Part shown: one piece after another, positions 45,050 to 56,079 of the stretch
Layout of the letters: each line of letters opens with the position of its first letter
Position numbering within the stretch: the first letter of the stretch is position 1
Source of the DNA: Reticulitermes lucifugus
Taxonomy: Eukaryota; Arthropoda; Insecta; Blattodea; Rhinotermitidae
Length of the DNA stretch: 61,364 bases
NCBI GenBank assembly: GCA_026260175.1
Contig: JAKCWW010001789.1
Coordinates: 1-61,364, forward strand
Direction of reading: 5' to 3'
The notes under the pieces: model-generated
Databases searched by the model: none
What the model saw: only the letters and a program-made list of their open reading frames with translations
Told to the model about the DNA's origin: nothing
Made by a program: the position numbers and the translations under genes

Positions 45050-46400
45050 ACATAGAGGAAACTACGTCACTATATGGAATTTTATATTAGTTAATATTTA
45101 AAATCTCCTTTTTTAAAAGAAATTAACTTTTTTACTAAACTTAGTTGGTGCTGACAGCTTTTCTTAACCCACTGCATATACTTAACACAACGGAATGTCC
45201 CACCTTAAGTAATGTAATTTCCAGCGGGGTTCTCCTGTTTCGAACTGGTCAGGAAAATGCATCTTTCCAAGTTTATAGGACTTGCAAAACGACTAATCGT
45301 AGACTGATGAAACTTGGCTACGTGTTACTCGAAAATTGGTACTAAATATGCCCAAGTTGCCTGGTAGATGGCTCTAGTATTATTGTTATGATAAAAATTG
45401 TCCTAAAACTATCTATTCACACTTGTATCTATAATTATTTGAAATTTGAAAATGACGTTGTGATAGTTGTGAAGGGTTTTGATTTCTACTTGTGAGATTG
45501 TCGGTTCAAATCTCAGTAGGTACTCAAACTACATTGACTGAGGATTTCCATAGTTTTTCGCAGTTTATGGAGGAAATTTTCGGGATATTACATGAAATTC
45601 GAGCACAACCTCTTGCTTCCCCGTCTTTTCCAATACAACCTGAACTACTCACAGCGTCGTTGAATAAACATAAATGAAGCAAGTTCCAAACCTGATTATG
45701 GCTAATGGGACGTACTGCTCCCAACAGCGCAAAAATGCCGCCAGATTTTTCAAGTTCAAGACAATAAACTACGAAAGGCTATTTCGTGGGGCAAAATTAG
45801 ATTTTGTTTCAAAGAATGCAATTGGAGGAGACTGGAAATGAGTATGCAAATTTATTTTCGTGACTTCAGAAAGACTAAGTCGACATATAAATGACTAAAC
45901 ACGTAGTCTAATGATTTGTTCAGCTGTAATAAGTTTAAGTTGGTATAATCATCTGGTAAAATTAATCGTTTACGAATAATCAGCTCATGAAATAAAGCTA
46001 AATGCCTGTAACCGTTTATGCACGTCATATTTTTTACCAGAAATATCGTATTGTGAAAAATATATTTTATTCTCTGCATGCCGCATGGCTTTGAGTAAAA
46101 CAAGTTTACTGGAATAAACGGCACCCTTTAGACCCTTTATAAAGTGTTGAAAGTCTGCTGATTATTGCAGTAAATTTGTTTCATGAAAAATGTAGTTCAT
46201 TTGGGTAGACATTCCGTACATTAATGAAATCGTCAAAACTTGCAGAATTATTTGGATGTGTATTATGGTTCCATTATATTCATCCCTCGTCACAGAGTTC
46301 CGTTTCCTTTGTTTGAAGTTACATCACACTAGCATAGACGTCCACCCCAGTTCTGTTTCACATATCACTCATTTAACGGGCAAAGACGGTTTGAACAATG
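45050..46400. other. Mostly unrecognised; one B-box-like site
   Basis: GGTTCAAATCTCAGTAGG at 45511-45528 resembles a tRNA B box, but no good A box is visible upstream. No gene recognised. Confidence 0.3.
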
Positions 46401-46402
46401 TA

Positions 46403-46869
46403 GAAGACAGGCAATGTACATATAACACAATACTGAGGCGCCTTCGTTTAACCATTGTTGCAGTGAAAAGCAATAAGTATTACATATTCTGAGTGTGTGT
46501 CTGCAGCCCTAATTACCCGGCATGGAAAGCGCATACGCCAAATTATATTGTCATCTGTGGCCTTTCTGGTTCTACCATATTTTTTCCAAATTATCTCATA
46601 TAAACGGTACGATTTTCAGACAAAAATTTATTGAACATAAAATGTTTGTTATTATTTTCTCTACAACTTTTGTCTGAAACATTTCTCATTCTAAGAAGAA
46701 TTCAGCGAGATATTGCCATAAACGTACGTACATCTTCACGTAAAGTACCCGTTATTCTTGTCAGATTTTAATGGAACTTGAATTTCCTCGACATATTCGA
46801 AAAATTCTCAAATATCAAATTCCATGAAAATCCGTCTAGTGAAAGCCGAGTTGTTCCATGCGGACGAAC

Positions 46870-46901
<32 letters not shown>

Positions 46902-46946
46902 GTGACGAAGCCAAGAGTCGCTTTTCGCTATTTTGCGAACGCGCCT
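46403..46946 (-). repeat. Repeat family M, copy 4, with GA microsatellite
   Basis: Reverse-complement copy: starts GAAGACAGGCAATGTAC, then GAGGCGCCTTCG, CTGAGTGTGTGTCTGCAGCC, CCATGAAAATCCGTCTAGTG, and ends ATTTTGCGAACGCGCCTAAT. A (GA)n run at 46870-46893 has grown where copy 1 has a CTGTCTGTCC stretch. The frame starting at 46824 is an artefact. Confidence 0.85.
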
Positions 46947-46949
46947 AAT

Positions 46950-47415
46950 AAAACTTCCTATCCTACCTTACAGAGAACACATCACAAGCCTGTAAATTCA
47001 TGTATTTCTTTTTATTCTGAGAATCAATTAAAATTAATAAAGCCTCTCTCTGTGCAAAATTTTAAGTTCTTTAACCAGCGTGACATATATAATTATCACT
47101 GCCCCTTAATAACGGTTAACGCATTAATTACATAGATTTCGTTACGGAAATGCGTCAAACTTTATGCACTGACGAAGGGCTGTAATAATAACGTATGGGA
47201 ACACAAGAGCAACGTTGCGTTTTGTTTGAGGATTGCAACTAATACCTAATATTAACAGTATGAAGTTGTAGGACAGGAAGTAGACTTTGCGAGTTCTGCC
47301 CAAGAATCTTTATTTAATCATAAAAAAGTTTGCTCATTTGACTTCAGGCTTTACGTCTCTGTAGAATTAAAGTCAGTGCAGCGTTTTCGGGCAGACAGTG
47401 TACCAAATGGGATGC
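46950..47415. other. No recognisable feature
   Basis: No gene or repeat recognised. Confidence 0.3.
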
Positions 47416-47421
47416 ATTTCA

Positions 47422-47510
47422 GCTTTTCGGAAACAGTTATAGTCTTCGTCGTCAGTAATTGACAACATCAGTCCCTGATGACGGAGGCGGTGACAGACTT
47501 CGAAAATTGC
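47422..47510. repeat. Inverted pair of hammerhead-like cores
   Basis: CTGACGA on the minus strand (47455-47449) with GAAA at 47428-47425 faces CTGATGA on the plus strand (47475-47481) with GAAA at 47502-47505. The plus copy can form a five-pair stem II with one G-U only if register is shifted. The head-to-head arrangement echoes 7812-8022 and 21993-22295 but the arms are strongly diverged. Confidence 0.35.
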
Positions 47511-47519
47511 ACCTTGACA

Positions 47520-49010
47520 CTGCTGACGGCTAGAAACCACTTAATTGTCTGAACATACGTTTACAACCTAAATACTATTTTAAAGTCGGCCGTATCTTGT
47601 TGCTGAATAATTTGTCTGTTACGTATGTCAAGCTTTGCTTTTTCTCATCGTCTCTTATACAGAATTAAAACATAAAATAATTAATGGCAACAATAATAAA
47701 GCCAACACTTTCCAGAATAATTTAAAATGTGGACGAAATACATTAAGACTAGGACATTCATTAGCAAGAAGTATGCATGTGTACGCGTATTTATACATAA
47801 TGCATCAGATTTTTACATGTTGCATATTTAATCTATTGCTCTTCTCTTTGAGCTATATCGAGGAATCTATTTGGGTCCGCTTTGATTATGTCTAGAACTG
47901 ACTGTCAAAGGATTTCCCCTCTAATTAATCTAGGTTTCTCTCTGGTATGTTACAAAAATTCTCTGAATTACACATTGCCTCTTGTACAAACGTACACGCT
48001 GGGGTCTTCATCTATTGGTACCTCTTCTCCTCACTGCAGGATTGATGGTATGAACACGTCAAACGAGGCAAAGTTTCTGCCCCTTTCGTCTCGAATCTTC
48101 TTCAGCATACTGACAGAACTAACGTATAGGATTCCACCACCAAAGGGAACTCATGGACATAAACTTTCTTTTCCTCAGAGTCGTGTATTATTTCACTTGT
48201 TTTCCGAATAAATTGCTTCGTTTTTAGTTCTTTGTGTAGCTAAATATCTCTAACATTCGTAACTGAAGTCTGGTAGCACTGATACCATAAGGTTCGAGTT
48301 TTTCCTGGCTAATATCGAAGTCATATTTTGCTATATATGCCGTCTGAAGGCAAGAAACAGCATTGATTTTGCATTAAATTATATCTTATTTGTGTTAGCA
48401 CATGAATACCTTAGCTCAGCATAAAATATCAGTTTTATACCTGAAATTGCAACTAATGTTTTTTATCTCAATTAACTTAATATTACACTACTAAATTTAA
48501 CTTAAAAATTCTCTGTATTTCATTTTCCCCTTAATTCTCTCTGTTCTGATGAAAGTTCCATAGCCGAAGTCTGCTTCAAGAAAAGTTTGGATGTGACATG
48601 CAATGAAACCAAATCTTCACAAGTTCAGGCCGGCTTGCTACTTCGTATTACATTATATAGTTTCCACAACCGTGCGTACAGAAATATGTAATTTCATGAA
48701 TATCATATTCCATAATAATTTTAAGATCTTTAAAGCTCAGAAATATTTAACAATTAAATTAGTTTTAGTGTCTCGTACGCTATTTCGTAATGGTTTTCAG
48801 TCTTATATGATGAATATAATTTTAGTTTGGTAGATACATTATTCTGGCAAGCGTGGGAGCATTGAAAATCATTCATTTTATTAGTGAGGTTGTAGGATTC
48901 CATAACAGATATATTTGATTTCAGATTTTGTGTGTGGCTTCGTATAGGCTCGTAGAAGAGTGCACCCTAAAGTCGTAATTTGTTATTTGTATTCGCGCTA
49001 GATCTATATA
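47520..49010. other. No recognisable feature
   Basis: The 109-codon frame at 47882-48211 has no recognised domain; rest AT-rich. Confidence 0.35.
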
Positions 49011-49014
49011 TGGG

Positions 49015-49080
49015 CGTGTGTGTGTGTGTGTGTGTGTGTATGTAGGTATGTGTGCGTGTGTGTTTGTGCTTGTGCATGTA
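49015..49080. repeat. (GT)n microsatellite
   Basis: GT units, interrupted by ATGTAGGTATG, run across this stretch. Confidence 0.9.
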
Positions 49081-49145
49081 TACTGGAGGCCTGTTAGATT
49101 ACAGTGTCTGGGTCTTATGAACACCGAAAAATCTTTCGGATTTTA

Positions 49146-49560
49146 TACAGGATGATTCATACAAAACGCCCGGGCCGTTGAGGCTTGTAATTTTGTAGCG
49201 CGTGCACGGAATGAAATGAAAGTAAGGTGACACGTACAGGAATTCATGCTGAACAGGTTGACGTTACATTAAGGGATGTAAATGGCCGCCACCCTCCACT
49301 AGGCACATCCGAACACGACGTTGCACGTTGTCCGCTGTTCGCCGCAGAACATGGTTCTCAGTGTGCGCGATCTCCAGTATGATGGTATATATCAAGGCTT
49401 GTAAGGTGCGAGGTTTTTTCCTGTACACTCTCTCCTTCAGGTAGCCAAAAAGAAAGAAATTTTGAGATGTCAAGTCTGGCAATCGAGGGGACAGCATGAT
49501 CTTTGATGAAATGATCCTGCTTTGCAGTATAGCAATGATCCGCGCGGTTAGAACGAGTGT
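49146..49560 (-). pseudogene. Tc1/mariner-type transposase C-terminal remnant
   Basis: On the minus strand the frame from 49497 reads LSPRLPDLTSQNFFLFGYLK, then ERVYRKKPRTLQAL, HVLRRTADNVQRRVRMC and GGGHL. This is the PRSPDLTP.DFFLWG.LK region that holds the third catalytic acid in many IS630/Tc1/mariner-related transposases; here D..FFLWG reads QNFFLFG, so the acidic residue is replaced by N. Upstream sequence (RSNRADH, KQDHFIKDHA) continues in another frame, so there is a frameshift near 49500. ACAGGATGATTCATACAAAA at 49148-49167 looks like the element's terminal repeat. The opposite end is not found. Inactive. Confidence 0.75.
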
Positions 49561-49749
49561 CAGTCAGTGTCATCTGTTGAGGCCGTGGCAAATTACTCAT
49601 GCACAATACCGGCATGAACACGCAATGTCTCTGAAACAAGTTTCATCTGCTTCCGATCATTCTTTCAAGAATTACAGACAAAAAAAACGCCCCTGGCGGG
49701 GAATGTTTGGCCGCGTGAACGATTGTTTTTAACAATCTGTTATCCGCAC

Positions 49750-50600
49750 AGTTAGTTATCGCCTATTTGTACCATTACTGCTCGAAATTATGGAGTCGAG
49801 ATTATGGTTTTGTACACTTGTCCCGAAATTTACGTCAGGATATTAAACCAGCTAGTATGAACTGAATGGAAGTAATATGGTTTTAACAACAGAAATCCTT
49901 TGCCTTACAATATCAGGATCACAGCATTGTCTGGGATTCTTTTTTTGTTTAGACGAAGCATGATTGTGGTGCAGTGCTGCAGTACACACCAGTGCGATAT
50001 CAATACCGGTTTTACAACAGCATATGGTGGTGGTGCTTCCTTTGTAGAGCTCTTGTTCCACTAGAGCTATTCATTCACCCAGAGTGTGTTTGACGTCCTT
50101 AATCTCCAGTACTGAATTACTCTCGAAACTGTAGTTCTCAATCAATACCGTGGGAGTCCATTAAATGAACTGCTGAGTAGCTGAAGATAGGAAATTAATA
50201 TAAACTCATATTGACCTATTTTGGTTCTTGTTGTGCTCTATTGACAGAAGTTATTGGAGGGAGGGATTATTGTTGGCTTCTCTTGTTTAAGCCGATCATA
50301 ATTACTGTGATTTATAAAGACGGTGATTATGATGCACTTGCCTAAATTTTATGTTCTAAATATTCCGTCATTGCAGATTTAGTAGCAAAATATAGCACAC
50401 TAGAACGGGGACATAAAATAATCCATCTCATAATTCTCTGCGTGTCAAGATGTTATGTTGTTATTAATTTAAATATAATTTCAGAAAGGAACTTACATTT
50501 CAAATACGGACCATCATATTTTGAGGAAAGGCGGCTTCAGAGGGGCAACTTAAGTGAAGACTGTAACTTAAGGAGAAACCTATTTATTTCTGTATATTAT
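49750..50600. other. No recognisable feature
   Basis: No gene or repeat recognised. Confidence 0.35.
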
Positions 50601-50614
50601 TTAACGATGCTGTT

Positions 50615-50909
50615 GGTAAAGGTAAAGTAAAGTTTTCCCTAGAACAGGCCACGAAGGCCCAGAGGGGGAGTAGAGATATAGCTCTACTCTTTCTTTAACC
50701 CTGGCACTAGATGAGGGTGGGTGGTCAACTCCACGCCCCGGCCGCTTTACCCCCGGAAAGGAGACCCGGTACCCATTGTATAGGAGGCTGGGTGGGCCCC
50801 AGGGCCGGTCTGGACCGGTGAGGAAAATCTCGCCCCCCACCAGGATTTCGATCCCCGGACCTTCTATTCCTTAGCGAGTCGCTATACCGACTACGCTATC
50901 CCGGCCCAC
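50615..50909 (-). mobile_element. SINE-C copy 1, full length
   Basis: Read on the minus strand: tRNA-like head GGGCCGGGATAGCGTAGTC with A box TAGCGTAGTCGG and B box GGATCGAAATCC, then CCCACCCAGCCTCCTATACA, GGGGTAAAGCGGCCGGGGCG, CATCTAGTGCCAGGGTTAAA and a 3' end rich in CTTTACC. CGATGCTGTT (50605-50614) and CGACGCTGTC (50910-50919) are a likely, slightly diverged, target duplication. This is the reference copy for SINE-C in the window. Confidence 0.92.
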
Positions 50910-51011
50910 CGACGCTGTCAGTGTCTAAGTTTATGTAGCTTGGTGATATATGAATTAATACGTACGGATTATTGGTGGAATGATACAGCTAGGGCAACAT
51001 CTAAGTTAGCT

Positions 51012-51092
51012 ACCCAGAGGAAAACCTGTCTCACTGCCACTTTGTCCAACACAACTCCAAGTCGACTGGCTTGGTATCGAACCCGGTCCTCT
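51012..51092 (-). mobile_element. SINE-B copy 3, fragment
   Basis: Minus strand: GGGTTCGATACC (B box), then TGTTGGACAAAGTGGCAGTG and GACAGGTTTTCCTC, matching 1328-1400 of copy 1. The A box region is diverged and the 3' half is absent. Confidence 0.55.
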
Positions 51093-51099
51093 CAATATC

Positions 51100-52245
51100 A
51101 AACTTATTTTCTAGTTATACATTCCAGACGACAGACAAGTCGTAGAATAGACACAAATTTCGCAAAACAAATCTGAGACATTTTAACGTCTGGATTAGTT
51201 TGGAAGTTGCTTCGGGTTCTGACATATATGTCTCAGCAAGAAGACAGTATGTGATTTCATCCACCTCCCTACATGGTGGCCTTCTGGGTTATGACATCAT
51301 GTAGTCTGGTAGGTGAATACTTCCTTTGCGGATGATCTTTGAAGCCTTGGTACCCATATACCAGACTACTTACAATAATCCCCAATATTAAAATACGAGT
51401 CTCCATCGCCGTGGAATCCTTGTATAAACATACGTATATTATCAAATACTATGGCCCAGGGGGGTCACGTTGTTAGAACATAGTCAAAGTATTCATTATG
51501 TGCGCCATATGGTACGCCTGCATCATTCTTCTTGGTTCATAATACTCTGTAAATAGTGCTTATGCTGAAAATAATGTAACACGCACTGTTCCTTTATACA
51601 TTAACGTTCCGCCAAATTACACAGAATAAGATTTGTGTTTCCTCGACTGATCCTCCCATCCTTTCCATGCATTGCGATTAGTTCCAACCTGGCGCTAAGG
51701 TGATCATCGTCTCGGATTATGGCCGGTGCGTTTCTACCAGGCACCGCTTTCAGCGTTTGGGTAGAGGAAAGGGTTTTAATGTAAAGGAAAGCTTTTAGAG
51801 GCAGTATGGTCAACCAGAAGCTTTCATTCACCCCATTCCCCTCCATTTTCCTTAGCTTCAGCTAACAACCTTTATCCTGCTGGCACCGTAAAAGAAAGCA
51901 ATGCCTATAGTACAGTTAGCAATCTGCTGCATGCAATATGACCTTCTACCTTGTCTAAGAGCATTCTATAATGTCGACCTGACTTTGCTCAGAGACAGAC
52001 AGACATATAATTTTCGACACTGCTCTCATATCAATTGCTCCCCATACGTTAAAATCCGTTTAAATTCGACAGTGCTTTTTTGTATTTTGGAAACGTCGCA
52101 CATTGGCTGCCCAGAGTCTGATTTTTTTTTGAAATACTCGAAACTGGAAACCCTAACAACAAATTCTCGGACCTGTTTGTGTACCATTTGCATCTTTAGA
52201 CCATGGACTGTCATTATGAATTTAATGTAAAAAATTGTTATTAGG
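51100..52245. other. No recognisable feature
   Basis: Frames at 51601-51846 (-) and 51901-52230 (+) have no recognisable domain. Confidence 0.35.
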
Positions 52246-52251
52246 CATGTA

Positions 52252-52436
52252 CAGTCGAACTACATTATAACGTCATGAAAGGGACTGAATATTTTGTGTC
52301 TTTATAAACGAGTGTTGTTATAAACGAGTGGTTTAATGTTATTGTTAACAGTGAGGAATTAATTAGTATCACAGAGTAGCTGACGCTATAGACGAGGTGT
52401 CGCGTAAACCGATGTCGTTATAACCGAGTTCGACTC
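52252..52436. mobile_element. Tigger/pogo-like MITE (185 bp)
   Basis: Left end CAGTCGAACTACATTATAAC and right end GTTATAACCGAGTTCGACTC are inverted repeats of about 20 bp flanked by TA (52250-52251 and 52437-52438). The GTTATAACG-type inner sequence and CAGT.GAAC start are characteristic of pogo/Tigger termini. Internal TTATAAACGAGTG is repeated. No transposase. Confidence 0.75.
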
Positions 52437-52554
52437 TATACTATTTACAACGGAAACCGAGATAGCTTAGTAAGTGTGATCACTAGGCGACGGACTAACC
52501 GACTGAGGAAACGCTGTTCGATTTTTAGCATGGACAACTAATTTTCCTTTCCTT

Positions 52555-52750
52555 CAAATGGTCCTGACTGGCTTCGAAACCCACCCAGCCTTCTATCCGA
52601 TGGATATGGCAGCTCTTTTCCCGCGGGTATAGAACGACCTGGCCATGAAGCTGATCATTCACTTTATCTAGCGCCGAGGTCTTGAAAGACAGGAGATATA
52701 CCTCCTGTGCCCCATACACCTTCATGTTGTGGTGCTTGGTCATGTACAGT
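52555..52750 (+). mobile_element. SINE-C copy 5, diverged
   Basis: GAAACCCACCCAGCCTTCTA, GCGGGTATAGAACGACCTGG, CTTTATCTAGCGCCGAGGTC and CCCATACACCTTCATG follow the SINE-C order in plus orientation. The head region is not clearly preserved. Confidence 0.6.
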
Positions 52751-52759
52751 GACAATTCT

Positions 52760-53495
52760 ACCTTCTACGTATTTTTATCCAATACACAAAGGCTGCAACC
52801 ATAGACACACACAAACCTTAAATGCAACAAGATAACTTCTTTCAACTGCCGTACTACAACTCGTGTGACTCTTATTCTTTGGTCGATATAACGCAGCATT
52901 TTGTTGCTACATGAAATGAAGCCCATCGGCCGAAAACGGTTGCAAATGCTTTAGTATTCTGGTTGTGAAAGAATATACTTTACTGCTGTCAGGGAACGTG
53001 ATTGAAGCTATAATTAAAGTAATGTTTGAAAGGGAATTGAATTATAGCCTAGTCGCACGTATAGAGACTAAAGTTTTGTCACAGAACTTGTGAACTTTAC
53101 CTGACACGCAAGGGCTTAGAAAATTGAGTTTGCTATAATCATACAATTTTAGTACCAAGTAACTTGTAGTGTTTTAGTTTCCTAGAATTTCTTATGTATG
53201 TATTGTGTTTGTTAATGTAATTGCTAGAAGATCGCCATTGGTGCCTTATGTAATGGTAAAGGTCAAAACGTGTTGTCTGTAGTGGGTCAATGAATATCCA
53301 AAATGTTCCTTCCCTACTCTGTTGTCATTATATTTAGCGATTATTAGGAGTAGCCCACCTGCTGTCGTTTATAATGTTAGTTACTGCGTAGCGAAGGAAG
53401 AAATTGTATAATTATCTCATTATTCATCGCACAGAGCCAAGGCAAGCCTCCTTCTTTTCATCACCACACTGCGCTTTGTTCTGGAAACCACCTGG
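52760..53495. other. Mostly unrecognised
   Basis: GAAGCCCATCGGCCGAAAAC at 52920-52939 has the look of a ribozyme 3' half but lacks the CTGANGA core. No gene. Confidence 0.3.
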
Positions 53496-53504
53496 GCTTG
53501 TATT

Positions 53505-53620
53505 CAATGTTTAACCGGTGGTAAAGTGGCTCGAGCGTCAGTGGCACCACTCTCTTGACATCTAGTACTTGGACTACACTTGAGTGGAGCTGTCCTCCAC
53601 TCCCCCATACGTACGAGTGT
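53505..53620 (+). mobile_element. SINE-C copy 6, 3' fragment
   Basis: GGTGGTAAAGTGGCTCGAGC, ACATCTAGTACTTGG and AGTGGAGCTGTCCTCCACTC correspond to the middle and 3' end of SINE-C. Confidence 0.5.
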
Positions 53621-53629
53621 ATTAATGAC

Positions 53630-53968
53630 ATAATGCTTGAAATATAGAAATAGATTTACCTTTGTCCATCATAACAAAGATATATACATAACCCGTACAT
53701 ACAATGGTAGTTCGAATTCAATTTACAGCCTCAATTTTAAGATGAATAATGTGTACTTTGTTGTCGGGGGATTAGAATATTTCACACAGCTTCTTACCTT
53801 AAACTGACACTGCATATATCTAGGTGTACAGATTGTTTTAGTATTATTTGAATTCACGCACTCTCCTCCGAAATGTTAAACATTTAACCGTTTGGAACTG
53901 TAAGTACAAGATATTATAACATCATTAAACTTTACATTGTGCCACACAGTTCATTAATTTGTTTCAGA
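53630..53968. other. No recognisable feature
   Basis: AT-rich, no feature. Confidence 0.3.
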
Positions 53969-53980
53969 CGAGCTCAGAAT

Positions 53981-54254
53981 TTTTTTCCTGTGGCGCTGCA
54001 GTGCAAATCGGGCCTAGGCTGCCTTAAGGTTTCTAGATCACGCACAATTAGACACGCGCAGAGACACACACACAAATACACACATTATGACTCCTCTGAA
54101 AAAGTGATCAGCTCGTCGCAGATATCGCAACCTGCACAACACACAATAAAAACAAGAGACAAACACGTATGCCCTCAGAGGGATTCGAACGCGCGATCCC
54201 AGCAATCGAGCGGCCACAGACCTGCATCTAGACCGCACGGCCACCGGGATCAGC
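53981..54254 (-). mobile_element. SINE-A copy 5 with TSD
   Basis: Minus strand: GCTGATCCCGGTGGCCGTGC head, TCTAGATGCAGGTCTGTGGC, B box GTTCGAATCCC, and A-run (T-run 53980-53986 on plus). CGAGCTCAGAAT (53969-53980) and CGAGCTCACAAT (54255-54266) form a 12-bp target duplication with one mismatch. The 120-codon frame is an artefact. Confidence 0.9.
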
Positions 54255-54269
54255 CGAGCTCACAATATA

Positions 54270-54935
54270 TGCCGATGATTTCCTTAAATGACATTAACTG
54301 ATTGGTCTTTATAATAAACACAGCAGGTGTTGTCTATGCGGAAGGAAACGAGATTTCGCGTAGGCTGTAATTTAGAGGTTTAAAATATTGTAAATATAAT
54401 TGAGTCAATATCTGATGTAAATTCTGTAATAATTTAACTGCTATAAGTATTTTATTTTGCGCCTCTATGTATCGGGAAAAGGAAACTCCCTAACTCATAT
54501 TTACTGCGACACGGAAGCCTGCAATCAGTTACCAATAACAGCTTTATTTAAAGACTTAATTGGCTGTCATATAATTCTAATGCGGTGGAACTGATCGGTA
54601 TGTGTGTGTACGAGTGAAACAGTGCTCAGCTTCATGTTCAAGTTCAGGCAGAGCAACAGAACACCAGCGATTTATACGGGCCTCCGCAACCAGTCATTTC
54701 CAGTCCATGTATTGTCAGACACAAACCGCTACGTAATCTGCTAGTTTATCTGTAACTTCAGAATGCCACGTACACTCGTAGAAACACACAAACACTCCCA
54801 TGGAACAGAATGTGGAATGAACCCCTAAATTCATGACAGCCGCATCTTAAAGTGGTGGAGCTTGCTGTGACAAACTAGATACTGGCGACGGAGCCATGAT
54901 AATACAACGATTAAGGTAAAGTAAAAAATGGTATT
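54270..54935. other. No recognisable feature
   Basis: No gene or repeat recognised. Confidence 0.3.
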
Positions 54936-54939
54936 CTCA

Positions 54940-55069
54940 GGAATTAGTTTATATTTTGGCCAATTTGTTCCTTTGTATTAGTGCTTTATGAACTGAGGAC
55001 GGAATCAGCTGCCGGAACGTTGTGATTGTGTTAAGTATTGGTGACGATGGAAGAAGTCCTTCTTAATGT
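54940..55069 (+). repeat. LINE 3' tail, first of two tandem copies
   Basis: CAGGAATTAGTTTATATTTT, CTGAGGACGGAATCAGCTGC, CGTTGTGATTGTGTTAAGTA and GTGACGATGGAAGAAGTCCT recur in the same order at 55520-55680. It ends in AATGTTAATAATAA, directly joined to the coding remnant that follows. CTGAGGA (54993-54999), CGG/CCG and GGAACGTT form a hammerhead-like but broken core. Confidence 0.7.
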
Positions 55070-55690
55070 TAATAATAAGACGGAGAATTAGAAATAAAGA
55101 TGAATTGGGGAAATTAATGAGGGGAGAAGATACTGTTAAATACATAAGAGCTCAGCGGATAAAAGGGTGGGGACATCTTAACAGGATGGAAAAAACAAAA
55201 ACAGTGAGGAACATTACGGAATGGAATCCCATAGGAATGAGTTCTCAAGGACGGCCAAAAAAATGTATGGAAAGATGAAGTGCTAGATGATTTAAAGAAA
55301 GTAAGAGTGGAGAACTGGACATATCTCGTTAAAGGCAGAAAAGCCTGGTGTGATCTGGTGCAGAAGACCGAAACACACAGAGGGTTGTGGTGTCAGCAGA
55401 AGGAGAAGAAGGCTAGTGATACTATACGTGTGAAACCATTGTCAAGAATTTATATGTCACAATTAAACGGCTTTTATGGTCGCGGCGTCTTTTTTTCTTT
55501 TTCGAAACTAGAGAAATCCGGAATTAAATTAGCTAAAACTGTCTGTGACGTACATGTTATATTTTGGTCTATTTGTTTCTCACGTTTAGCGGTTTATCAC
55601 TTGAGGGCGTAAGTAGTTTCAGAACCGTTATGATTGTGTTAATTATTTGTGACGATGGAAAAGCTCCTTGTTAATGTTAGTGATATTATT
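55070..55690 (+). pseudogene. Non-LTR RT C-terminus plus 3' UTR
   Basis: The first frame reads DELGKLMRGEDTVKYIRAQR, then IKGWGHLNRMEKTKTVRNI and WNPIGMSSQGRPKK before a stop at 55276. A one-base indel in the A-run at 55258-55264 shifts the frame; the second frame continues WKDEVLDDLKKVRVENWTYL, VKGRKAWCDLVQKT and THRGLW. This is the familiar C-terminus of an insect non-LTR reverse transcriptase (GHLNRM, GRPKK.W.D, W..L..DR..W), cut off well downstream of the catalytic palm. About 290 bp of 3' UTR follow and end in the same tail as the copy upstream. Inactive. Confidence 0.88.
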
Positions 55691-56070
55691 AATGTATCTT
55701 CATCAATATATTTTTATTCTGCCACAACGGGTACAATTCTACGAAGATCCCTTTTGCCTTCTTGATTCGTGCTGAAGTGCTCCCCCCCCCGTCTACCGTT
55801 ATGACGCTACCCAGATATGCAAATTGTTCCACTTTTTTAAAAACTGTATTATTTATATTAATATTTGTAGTAATCTTTGAATTTATCCGTAGCTCCTTTG
55901 TTTTCTTGGAGTTAATTTTTAGTCCATCTATGGCTGCTTCTGCCTGTAGGTTACGTATTTTCTCGTACATTTTTTTATAACTTTGTGAAAGGAGGCAGAC
56001 ATCATCTGCATAGTCCATATCCCCTAACCTTCCATACGAACCCTATCTGTTACCGCTCCTTTTGTTATGA
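55691..56070 (-). pseudogene. Non-LTR RT palm fragment with YADD
   Basis: On the minus strand YGRLGDMDYADDVCLLSQSY is followed by EAAIDGLKINSKKTKELRIN, VEQFAYLGSVITVDGG and ARIKKAKGIF. YADD is the catalytic metal-binding motif of the reverse transcriptase palm, and GLKIN..KTK and YLGS are the following motifs. A frameshift separates VTDRVRM just upstream from the YADD frame, and the copy ends near 55691. It is probably the same LINE family as the tandem tail next to it, in opposite orientation. The right side of the palm is missing. Confidence 0.88.
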
Positions 56071-56079
56071 GTATAAAGT

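Noticed and set aside
51601..52230. Adjacent frames of 81 and 109 codons
   Set aside because: No family resemblance, opposite-strand frames overlap, and neither has plausible splice or start context.
54940..56070. Twin-priming inversion of a single LINE
   Set aside because: Twin priming places the inverted 5' part upstream of the 3' part; here the inverted RT palm lies downstream of the 3' tail.
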